Position numbers and translations under genes: made by a program. A stretch of DNA of 64,000 nucleotides, taken from NCBI GenBank assembly GCA_949775045.1, contig OX459101.1:12202347-12266346 (forward strand), in the 5' to 3' direction. How positions within the stretch are numbered: position 1 is the first letter of the stretch; each line of letters begins with the position of its first letter. Origin of the DNA: Metridium senile. Taxonomy: Eukaryota > Cnidaria > Anthozoa > Actiniaria > Metridiidae. Shown here piece after piece: positions 1-12,600 of this stretch. The notes below the pieces were generated by a model, which was not told the origin of the DNA, did no database searches, and saw only the letters and a list, made by a program, of their open reading frames with translations.

Positions 1-200
1 CACATAGATAGCCTCAATTCAGAGTAAATTCAAATGTGTTTTCTATTGTTAAACGATAACATGTTCGTGCTTTGCTTGGGATTGTGGGAAAATTTCGACA
101 ACAACTCGAGGCTTATTAGCCTGTGCAAATGCGCCCTTAGTAAAAGAGTACAGCGGTGATAGATAACGTACAACTGGAGTATTGGATCCCTTGAAAACAC
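1..200. repeat. interspersed repeat shared with the window's right end
   Basis: The stretch with caaatgcgcc followed by tacagcggtg and ctggagtattgg recurs near 63,920-63,980 in the same orientation. Its left part (aaatgtgttttctattgtt) recurs inverted near 63,865-63,890. Confidence 0.6.
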
Positions 201-240
201 CGACACAGTTTTACTTGTTATAATCAGTAATGTACTACTT

Positions 241-360
241 GGGCCAGTTGTACGAAGCCTTGATAGAGTTATACAGTGTATAAAATTTCTAGAGGTTTTA
301 TCCGGTGGATAGGGATTTATCCGGTGGATAGCGCTATTCAGACTTTGTACAACCGGCCCC
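241..360. repeat. MITE-like element, 17-bp inverted ends
   Basis: Starts gggccagttgtacgaag and ends ctttgtacaaccggccc. Holds internal copies of atccggtggatag and gatagcgctattcag. It lies just beyond the kinesin stop codon and may be in its 3' UTR. Confidence 0.7.
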
Positions 361-411
361 TTGTGGATAGCGCTATTCAGGGTTTGTACCAGCGGACCAT
401 GGTATAATATT

Positions 412-614
412 TTACTGATGCGGACATTGATTAGCTTTGTCTTTATCCTTAAACATATCTTTTGTCTTTGACGGTGATAGCCAGCCAGAGTACGCAGGTT
501 TGTTTTCTCGTTCTTTTGCTATCAAGGCACGTCGTCTATCGGCTAGTGATGGCTCTTGTTGACAGGCAGAGGGCCCGGATGCAGATGCTAGTTCGGAAGG
601 GCGATTGCTTGGCC
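412..614 (-). CDS. CENPE-like: CENP-E-like exon 30 (tail, CaaX box, stop)
   Basis: 203 nt. A Ser/Pro-rich basic tail with [19 protein letters not shown], then [17 protein letters not shown], ending C-P-H-Q and TAA at 412-414. A CaaX box with final Gln predicts farnesylation; human CENP-E ends in CKTQ. Confidence 0.9.
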
Positions 615-3600
615 CTGAGATAGATAGTAATATACTGTAAGTACAAGATAATTTATTCCCCGGGGGAGGGTTGGGTGTTGCCCTTAGATAGATAGTAATA
701 TACTAAAAGCACAAGATAATTTATTCCCTGGGGAGGGGTGGGGTATATATATATATAGTATATACATGATTCACAACCTCATAAGAACGCGCGCTCTCAT
801 TGGCTAGCTATCTCGGAATCCGAGACCATATTCACTGCTCAAGCTCGGAATATTGCTTCTCGGCAAAATGGCGTCTCGTTTTGCAACAATTACCGATGAA
901 GAAATCGAAAAACTTCAACAAAACGCAATTCAAAGTGATATTCACTTAACAATTTATCACAAATTAGACAATCTAGTTTTTTTTTTCGTTATATCTGATA
1001 AGTAAGCTTATTTTTTATATGCAATTCAATACAACAGCCAGTTCTGATACTTTGTTTCTTCTTGCCTGCAAAACAGGCGTTTTTGTCGAGTCTTGGAAAA
1101 CATCGGGTTCTGGGCTTCCTGTGTTGTAACGAGCGAGCAAAAAGGAAAGTGCTTCCTTCACCCTACCCCAACTTTCTTTTTTGTCTAGGCCCTATGTTTT
1201 TCGCGGTTATCCAGATAACACAGGAAACCCAACTCTCGATTTTCCACAAGACTCCACATGCAGGAACACCTGTTCTGCATGCAATGTTACTTCACGATTG
1301 TCAAGTTTATGTTAGCTAATGTGTGAAAAATTGTATGGTCACCCGCTCGAAACTCATTAGGGACAGACCATTTATTTTTTTATGGGGCGGGGGGAAGGGG
1401 GTCCCAATTCCCCCAAAAAATATCGAGCAAGGCCTTAACCCTTTAAAAAAATCGAGCATTACCAATCAAGGCAAAAAAAAAATATCGAGGATCTGTTAAA
1501 AAAATATCTTGCAAACTGTATGTCCGGAAAAAAAAATCGAACAAACCCCCCATCAAAAATCAAATGGTCCGTCCCTTAGCATGTTATATTACTGTTTAGC
1601 ATGTTATATTACTCATTAGCACGTTATTTTACTCGTTAGCATGTTAAAATACTGTATGCTTTATCATTCAGACTTACCAAGTACATTTGTAGGTACTTCT
1701 TCTTTCCCTTTTAATGACCTATTTTGTCTACTTAGTTCTTTGACTTGTTTGCGTAGATATTGGACCTCATCTGTTAGCTTGGAAGCTTGATTACTGAACA
1801 AACAAAAACACATCTCATTGACATCAGGCATCAGAATTTAGTTCAGAATTAGCAATAATCAATAACAATCATCAATATATTCATCACTTTTAAGTAATGA
1901 TATGTGTAAGAAGTAGGCAACTCTCTATTGTTCTGCGGCAATAGCAACCTCCCCACATAAGAATGTCTTAGTTTTCAGACTGAAAGTATATCAGCCTATA
2001 GGCAACTTATTTTAAAAATTAAAACTCTATTTTGGAACAAAGTTTCTTCTGTACTTAAGGATCTAATCCAATCATAAGCGCTCAAAACAATAGCCAAAAG
2101 ACGTTTATAATTCGATATGTTTCCCTGATAGAAATTTTGATATATAAAGGCCCAGGAAATCTTAGATGAAAAGGGAATTAGATATCAAATAAAATATTAA
2201 AAAATCCGCTTAGTTTTGAAATTATGGCAGATTTTCATGTTTTAACCAATGATATGGACGGATTAGACAATGCACAATTAGCACCTTTCTGCATTCCATT
2301 GCCGTTTGCCTGCCTCGTTCTTACACACATCATTACTTAAAATTATTATCAGCATCATCCCTATAATTATGATCAGTGGAACCATCAGCAGCATTATTAT
2401 CACAATAGGCCTTTTCACAGTTCTGTAGTTCCAAGTCGAGGTTCCAGTTGCTGACAAATTATAGTTTTGCTTATGCGCAGCAACTGGAACCTCGACTTGG
2501 AACTATCATTCGTGGTCACTAATAGGAACTGTGAAAAGAACTATTACCATCACCATCATTATAAACATCAGTATCATCATCATCATGATCAACATTATCA
2601 TCATCATCATGATCAACACTATTGCCATTACCATCACCATCATCAGCATCGCCGTCCTCATTGTCCTCATTATCAAATTTATCATTCTAAAAACTCATGT
2701 AAGTTTATACCTTACACCTACAGCCGTGTATGGAATTCCTATTTGTATAGTAATATCATGATCACCTCGGTATCCATTGTTTCCACAGGGATATTGAATG
2801 TCTAACATCCCTCTGGATGAATAGTCATGAAGGATATTTAGTCTAAATATCCCTCATTATTATATTCACGAGGGACGATTAGTGACTAATATTTTTTTTA
2901 TTAGAGTGGTTTTCATTAACCCGTGAAACACACTTTAGCGTATTACACACTATAACACTTTGGTTGTTTTGTATTTTATTGTCTTTACATGACTATTACG
3001 ATCTATTACGCTTTAGCTATTACACTTTGTTTCACGGGTTAATGAAAACCACTCTAGTGATTTATGATTATATTCATGATTATATTCATGAGGGACGCTT
3101 AGTGACTAATATTTTTTTTTATTAGTGACTTATGATTATATTCAGAGTACAGAGTACAATTTACGATTTAACTGTACTCCTCTCGTCCAATCAGAATCGA
3201 GTACATTATATTATAATGTGCCTTACCTGACATCTGTCTTGTATATTGACATGGTCACTGTACAGTGTATCATAATGTGTCTTACCTGACATCTGTCTTG
3301 TATATTGACATGGTCACTGTGCATTATATCATAATGTGTCTTACCTGACATCTGTCTTGTATATTGACATGGTCACTGTGCATTATATCATAATGTGCCT
3401 TACCTGACATCTGTCTTGTATATTGACATGGTCACTGTACAGTGTATCATAATGTGTCTTACCTGACATCTGTCTTGTATATTGACATGGTCACTGTACA
3501 GTATACCATAATGTGCCTTACCTGACATCTGTCTTGTATATTGACATGGTCACTGTACAGTGTATCATAATGTGTCTTACCTGACATCTGTCTTGTATAT

Positions 3601-6600
3601 TGACATGGTCACTGTGCATTATATCATAATGTGTCTTACCTGACATCTGTCTTGTATATTGACATGGTCACTGTGCATTATATCATAATGTGCCTTACCT
3701 GACATCTGTCTTGTATATTGACATGGTCACTGTACAGTGTATCATAATGTGTCTTACCTGACATCTGTCTTGTATATTGACATGGTCACTGTACAGTATA
3801 CCATAATGTGCCTTACCTGACATCTGTCTTGTATATTGACATGGTCACTGTGCATTATATCATAATGTGCCTTACCTGACATCTGTCTTGTATATTGACA
3901 TGGTCACTGTACAGTGTATCATAATGTGTCTTACCTGACATCTGTCTTGTATATTGACATGGTCACTGTACAGTATACCATAATGTGCCTTACCTGACAT
4001 CTGTCTTGTATATTGACATGGTCACTGTGCATTATATCATAATGTGTCTTACCTGACATCTGTCTTGTATATTGACATGGTCACTGTACAGTGTATCATA
4101 ATGTGCCTTACCTGACATCTGTCTTGTATATTGACATGGTCACGGTACAGTATATTATAATGTGCCTTACCTGACATCTGTCTTGTATATTGACATGGTC
4201 ACTGTGCATTATATCATAATGTGCCTTACCTGACATCTGTCTTGTATATTGACATGGTCACTGTACAGTATACCATAATGTGCCTTACCTGACATCTGTC
4301 TTGTATATTGACATGGTCACTGTGCATTATATCATAATGTGTCTTACCTGACATCTGTCTTGTATATTGACATGGTCACTGTACAGTATACCATAATGTG
4401 CCTTACCTGACATCTGTCTTGTATATTGACATGGTCACTGTGCATTATATCATAATGTGTCTTACCTGACATCTGTCTTGTATATTGACATGGTCACTGT
4501 ACAGTATACCATAATGTGCCTTACCTGACATCTGTCTTGTATATTGACATGGTCACTGTACAGTATATCATAATGTGCCTTACCTGACATCTGTCTTGTA
4601 TATTGACATGGTCACTGTACAGTGTATCATAATGTGCCTTACCTGACATCTGTCTTGTATATTGACATGGTCACTGTACATTATATCATAATGTGCCTTA
4701 CCTGACATCTGTCTTGTATATTGACATGGTCACTGTACAGTGTATCATAATGTGCCTTACCTGACATCTGTCTTGTATATTGACATGGTCACTGTACAGT
4801 GTATCATAATGTGCCTTACCTGACATCTGTCTTGTATATTGACATGGTCACTGTACAGTATACCATAATGTGCCTTACCTGACATCTGTCTTGTATATTG
4901 ACATGGTCACTGTACAGTATACCATAATGTGCCTTACCTGACATCTGTCTTGTATATTGACATGGTCACTGTACAGTGTATCATAATGTGCCTTACCTGA
5001 CATGTCGTGTATATTGACATGGTCACTATACAGTATATCATAATGTGCCTTACCTGACATCTGTCTTGTATATTGACATGGTCACTGTACAGTGTATCAT
5101 AATGTGTCTTACCTGACATCTGTCTTGTATATTGACATGGTCACTGTGCATTATATCATAATGTGTCTTACCTGACATCTGTCTTGTATATTGACATGGT
5201 CACTGTGCATTATATCATAATGTGCCTTACCTGACATCTGTCTTGTATATTGACATGGTCACTGTACAGTGTATCATAATGTGTCTTACCTGACATCTGT
5301 CTTGTATATTGACATGGTCACTGTACAGTATACCATAATGTGCCTTACCTGACATCTGTCTTGTATATTGACATGGTCACTGTACAGTGTATCATAATGT
5401 GTCTTACCTGACATCTGTCTTGTATATTGACATGGTCACTGTGCATTATATCATAATGTGTCTTACCTGACATCTGTCTTGTATATTGACATGGTCACTG
5501 TGCATTATATCATAATGTGCCTTACCTGACATCTGTCTTGTATATTGACATGGTCACTGTACAGTGTATCATAATGTGTCTTACCTGACATCTGTCTTGT
5601 ATATTGACATGGTCACTGTACAGTATACCATAATGTGCCTTACCTGACATCTGTCTTGTATATTGACATGGTCACTGTGCATTATATCATAATGTGCCTT
5701 ACCTGACATCTGTCTTGTATATTGACATGGTCACTGTACAGTGTATCATAATGTGTCTTACCTGACATCTGTCTTGTATATTGACATGGTCACTGTACAG
5801 TATACCATAATGTGCCTTACCTGACATCTGTCTTGTATATTGACATGGTCACTGTGCATTATATCATAATGTGTCTTACCTGACATCTGTCTTGTATATT
5901 GACATGGTCACTGTACAGTGTATCATAATGTGCCTTACCTGACATCTGTCTTGTATATTGACATGGTCACGGTACAGTATATTATAATGTGCCTTACCTG
6001 ACATCTGTCTTGTATATTGACATGGTCACTGTGCATTATATCATAATGTGCCTTACCTGACATCTGTCTTGTATATTGACATGGTCACTGTACAGTATAC
6101 CATAATGTGCCTTACCTGACATCTGTCTTGTATATTGACATGGTCACTGTGCATTATATCATAATGTGTCTTACCTGACATCTGTCTTGTATATTGACAT
6201 GGTCACTGTACAGTATACCATAATGTGCCTTACCTGACATCTGTCTTGTATATTGACATGGTCACTGTGCATTATATCATAATGTGTCTTACCTGACATC
6301 TGTCTTGTATATTGACATGGTCACTGTGCATTATATCATAATGTGTCTTACCTGACATCTGTCTTGTATATTGACATGGTCACTGTACAGTATACCATAA
6401 TGTGCCTTACCTGACATCTGTCTTGTATATTGACATGGTCACTGTACAGTGTATCATAATGTGCCTTACCTGACATGTCGTGTATATTGACATGGTCACT
6501 ATACAGTATATCATAATGTGCCTTACCTGACATCTGTCTTGTATATTGACATGGTCACTGTACAGTGTATCATAATGTGTCTTACCTGACATCTGTCTTG

Positions 6601-9600
6601 TATATTGACATGGTCACTGTGCATTATATCATAATGTGTCTTACCTGACATCTGTCTTGTATATTGACATGGTCACTGTGCATTATATCATAATGTGCCT
6701 TACCTGACATCTGTCTTGTATATTGACATGGTCACTGTACAGTGTATCATAATGTGTCTTACCTGACATCTGTCTTGTATATTGACATGGTCACTGTACA
6801 GTATACCATAATGTGCCTTACCTGACATCTGTCTTGTATATTGACATGGTCACTGTACAGTGTATCATAATGTGTCTTACCTGACATCTGTCTTGTATAT
6901 TGACATGGTCACTGTGCATTATATCATAATGTGTCTTACCTGACATCTGTCTTGTATATTGACATGGTCACTGTGCATTATATCATAATGTGCCTTACCT
7001 GACATCTGTCTTGTATATTGACATGGTCACTGTACAGTGTATCATAATGTGTCTTACCTGACATCTGTCTTGTATATTGACATGGTCACTGTACAGTATA
7101 CCATAATGTGCCTTACCTGACATCTGTCTTGTATATTGACATGGTCACTGTGCATTATATCATAATGTGCCTTACCTGACATCTGTCTTGTATATTGACA
7201 TGGTCACTGTACAGTGTATCATAATGTGTCTTACCTGACATCTGTCTTGTATATTGACATGGTCACTGTACAGTATACCATAATGTGCCTTACCTGACAT
7301 CTGTCTTGTATATTGACATGGTCACTGTGCATTATATCATAATGTGTCTTACCTGACATCTGTCTTGTATATTGACATGGTCACTGTACAGTGTATCATA
7401 ATGTGCCTTACCTGACATCTGTCTTGTATATTGACATGGTCACGGTACAGTATATTATAATGTGCCTTACCTGACATCTGTCTTGTATATTGACATGGTC
7501 ACTGTGCATTATATCATAATGTGCCTTACCTGACATCTGTCTTGTATATTGACATGGTCACTGTACAGTATACCATAATGTGCCTTACCTGACATCTGTC
7601 TTGTATATTGACATGGTCACTGTGCATTATATCATAATGTGTCTTACCTGACATCTGTCTTGTATATTGACATGGTCACTGTACAGTATACCATAATGTG
7701 CCTTACCTGACATCTGTCTTGTATATTGACATGGTCACTGTGCATTATATCATAATGTGTCTTACCTGACATCTGTCTTGTATATTGACATGGTCACTGT
7801 GCATTATATCATAATGTGTCTTACCTGACATCTGTCTTGTATATTGACATGGTCACTGTACAGTATACCATAATGTGCCTTACCTGACATCTGTCTTGTA
7901 TATTGACATGGTCACTGTACAGTATATCATAATGTGCCTTACCTGACATCTGTCTTGTATATTGACATGGTCACTATACAGTATATCATAATGTGCCTTA
8001 CCTGACATCTGTCTTGTATATTGACATGGTCACTATACAGTATACCATAATGTGCCTTACCTGACATCTGTCTTGTATATTGACATGGTCACTGTACAGT
8101 GTATCATAATGTGCCTTACCTGACATCTGTCTTGTATATTGACATGGTCACTGTACATTATATCATAATGTGCCTTACCTGACATCTGTCTTGTATATTG
8201 ACATGGTCACTGTACAGTGTATCATAATGTGCCTTACCTGACATCTGTCTTGTATATTGACATGGTCACTGTACAGTGTATCATAATGTGCCTTACCTGA
8301 CATCTGTCTTGTATATTGACATGGTCACTGTACAGTATACCATAATGTGCCTTACCTGACATCTGTCTTGTATATTGACATGGTCACTGTACAGTATACC
8401 ATAATGTGCCTTACCTGACATCTGTCTTGTATATTGACATGGTCACTGTACAGTGTATCATAATGTGCCTTACCTGACATGTCGTGTATATTGACATGGT
8501 CACTATACAGTATATCATAATGTGCCTTACCTGACATCTGTCTTGTATATTGACATGGTCACTGTACAGTGTATCATAATGTGCCTTACCTGACATCTGT
8601 CTTGTATATTGACATGGTCACTGTACAGTGTATCATAATGTGCCTTACCTGACATCTGTCTTGTATATTGACATGGTCACTGTACAGTATACCATAATGT
8701 GCCTTACCTGACATCTGTCTTGTATATTGACATGGTCACTGTACAGTGTATCATAATGTGCCTTACCTGACATGTCGTGTATATTGACATGGTCACTATA
8801 CAGTATATCATAATGTGCCTTACCTGACATCTGTCTTGTATATTGACATGGTCACTATACAGTATATCATAATGTGCCTTACCTGACATGTCGTGTATAT
8901 TGACATGGTCACTGTACAGTGTATCATAATGTGTCTTACCTGACATCTGTCTTGTATATTGACATGGTCACTGTACAGTGTATCATAATGTGCCTTACCT
9001 GACATGTCGTGTATATTGACATGGTCACTGTATACAGTATATTATAATGTGCCTTACCTGACATGTCGTGTATATTGACATGGTCACTGTACAGTGTATC
9101 ATAATGTGCCTTACCTGACATGTCGTGTATATTGACATGGTCACTGTATACAGTATATTATAATGTGCCTTACCTGACATCCGTCTTGTATATTGACATG
9201 GTCACTTTATCTTTCTCTAGCTGAGTATTGTCATCCTTTAGCTGCTTGTTCTCTTTTTCTAGTTGATCTACCTTTGCTTTGAGAGAATAGACAGCGACAC
9301 TAGATACAACGCCAGCATCACCATCAGCTGAGGGCTTGAACCTGGACAAAAAAGAAAAGTATAATAAGCATAGTGAGCTGTGTTGTGTGCTAAAATATTT
9401 AAAGTAGAGGTAGTGAGTGTGAGTCTCCCCAATTAGTCACTGGTTAAATACATTGAGACGTTAAAAGAGTGATTTATTATCATGTGAGCCGAGTTGTGTG
9501 CTAAAATATTTAAAGTAGAGGTAGTGAGTGTGAGTCTCCCCAATTAGTCACTGGTTAAATACATTGAGACGTTAAAAGGGTGATTTATTATCACGTAAGC

Positions 9601-12600
9601 CGAGTTGTGTGCTAAAATATACGTAGAGGCAGTGAGTGTGAGTGTGAGGGAAAACCAAGAAAGGGAGGAAGAAAAAAAGAAGAATGAAAGAGGGGGGGGG
9701 GGATAGGAGAAAGGGAAGAAAACTAGTAAGGATGAATAGGACGGTGGTTTTGGTCCCAATAAAATACATCAGATAAATATATACCTTTTAACAGGAATGG
9801 TATCTTCTTGTACTGCATCGTCCTGCATCTTTCTCAAATCTTGCTTTAGTTTCGACATCTTAGAGTAACCAAATTGGACTTCTCGTCTCAACCTGTCCAT
9901 CTCTTCCTCGGTCTTGAAGGCTTTGTATTCTAGTTCTTGTATCTTCATATTCTTACCTGCTATCTCAATACGTAATGCTTCGACTTGATCCACTAGAAAG
10001 CGAAACAAAGTAGGCATTGAAGTCCATCTTATTTCGAAAACGAATTCTTACATAAATATTTTTATCAATATAAACGAGTAGAAAAATGCGAGGTTTTCAT
10101 GCTGACATATTACCGAAACCAAGTAACAACAATAACAATAAGTTTATACTAAGTATATAACTCCTCGGAATCTGGATTCAATCTGATCTTAAATGGGACT
10201 TGCATGTAAGAACTATCTGCAGCAAAGCAAGCAAGCGTCTCTATGCTCTACGGTGTTTGAAGCGGAGTGGTGTACTTCCTAAAGAACTTTGTTCCGTCTA
10301 CTGCTGTTTTGTTCGACCTGTTATTGAATACGCGTGTCCTGTGTGGCACTCTTCACTGACCAATGCTCTATCTGACGAACTTGAACAAATCCAGAAACGT
10401 GCTACAAAGATCATGCTTCCTGAACTTTCCTATCTTGAGCGGCTTGCTCACCTGAGAATACCTACTCTTCAAGTGCGCAGAGAGGAGCTATGTCGCCGAT
10501 TTTATAAAACCATAAGACGTCCTGATGACAAACTTTACGACATTTTACCTAAGATATCAGAATCAGTTTATTCTCTACGGAACCCAAGGAAAATTCCTCT
10601 TTTAAAATGTAGAACAAAACGTTTCCAAAACAGTTTTATCCCATACGCCATTAAAAAATGGGATGCTTCTCCATGACAAGTGATTTTAGTTTCCAAATAA
10701 TGTACATAATTTTTCACTTTTTAATAGTCACTTTTATAAATGTAAATAATTAGCCTTCTTATTGTAGTATATATTTAAATCTTATTTCTTGTAATCTTGA
10801 GTTTTTCAAATTTTATTTGCCATTCAAGAATTAATAAAGCTTTATTATTATTATTATACCCAGAATTACAATTACAAAGAAAATGTAAATTTAGAAGGAT
10901 TTAGGTACTTGCTATAACAAATACTTTTAAAAGTAATAGGCATTGATTTCGAAAGGATAAATGGAGCTTTTACATATTTCTTGGACAATTCATCGAGGGT
11001 TTTTTATTCTTTAACACGCAAAAAAGGAATTGAAATTCATATTGGAAAATAAATGGTTCGCGTCTTTCCCATCTAAAATTTCCAGAAATCACGGACGTTT
11101 GAGGTTATTCACTTTCCCGCTCTTTTCGTCTGTTTGCATTTTAACGCGTGTACCATTTATTTTCCCGCGCTTTTCGGTTTGTGGGCGCGTCTACCATTTG
11201 TTTTCCCGCTCATTTTGGCCCATTTTTGTTTGGGTGAAAGTGACTGCAGTATTTTTTATCGACGGTTCAAATTTCCGTTCGGTTCTTGATAAAAGTTCGC
11301 CTACAACTCCTCCCGGTATGTCTGATAAGACAATCGCTAACCATTTCCAAACGAATATCCACCCAGAGGACTTAAACTTTTAAAAATTGAATGCACCCCT
11401 GTATACATCAAATTCACACGAAGATTGGTGTCTCTAGAAGTGTGAAAACTCTTCATGGATTTTTTGTTCTCAGATTACTACTGGTAATAAATTCAGTATA
11501 ATTTATTATATTGCACCATTTTAACGACTGAAAATTTATTCCAAACAACGATTTACTAATTTAGACTTAAATCTCGTCGAACAACATTTGTGAAAGAAGG
11601 AATATCTTAACTACTCATGGTCGCTTACCAGCATGCACTGCGTAAAAGACTAAATTTCGTGGACCATTAAAAACCACACATTCAGAAATCACAAATCACA
11701 AATTCAGAAAACGCTCCTTCTTAATCGTTTGGTGTTTTGTTTTACTTATTTTCTGACTGCGAATTAATTACAACCAAATCAAAATAAACAACGCAAAGCA
11801 TGTTGGTATGATAAGTAGTATATAAGTGAACATGGGTCTTTTAACTAGATAGTTGCTAACTTACTGTGTTCCAAGGCTTTCAAACGATCCACTTCTGTTT
11901 TGGCTTCTTTCAGTTTGTTCTGTGTAGATAAAAATATATACATGTTGTACGTGGTTATACAATAATTTAGTCGAGGCTAAAGGTGGACTTGAATTTAGGG
12001 GGAGAGTCGAGGAAAGGGGGGGGAGGTTGAGGTTAGGGGAAGAGTCGAGGCTAAAGGTGGACTTGAATTTAGGGGGAGAGTCGAGGAAAGGGGGGGGAGG
12101 TTGAGGTTAGGGGAAGAGTCGAGGCTAAAGGTGGACTTGAATTTAGGGGGAGAGAGTCGAGGAAAGGGGGAAGTTGAGGTTAGGGGAAGAGTCGAGGCTA
12201 AAGGTGGACTTGAATTTAGGGGAGATAGTCGAGGAAAGGGGGAAGTTGAGGTTAGGGGAAGAGTCGAGGCTAAAGGTGGACTTGAATTTAGGGGGAGAGT
12301 CGAGGAAAGGGGGGAGGTTGAGGTTAGGGGAAGAGTCGAGGCTAAATGTGGACTTGAATTTAGGGGGAGAGAGTCGAGGAAAGGGGGGAAGTTGAGGTTA
12401 GGGGAAGAGTCGAGGCTAAAGGTGGACTTGAATTTAGGGGGAGAGAGTCGAGGAAAGGGGGAAGTTGAGGTTAGGGGAAGAGTCGAGGCTAAAGGTGGAC
12501 TTGAATTTAGGGGAGAGAGTCGACTGAGGAAAGGTGGGAAGTTGAGGTTAGGGGAAGAGTCAAGGCTAAAGGTGGACTTGAATTTAGGGGGAGAGAGTCA

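Noticed and set aside
4875..9121. Many 61-80 codon frames reading MSGKAHYD...
   Set aside because: They are translations of the 59-bp satellite; the frame repeats only because of the unit. No start, splice or codon constraint.
3205..9173. CRISPR-like array
   Set aside because: Units are contiguous 59-mers with no unique spacers, and they match the adjacent exon end.
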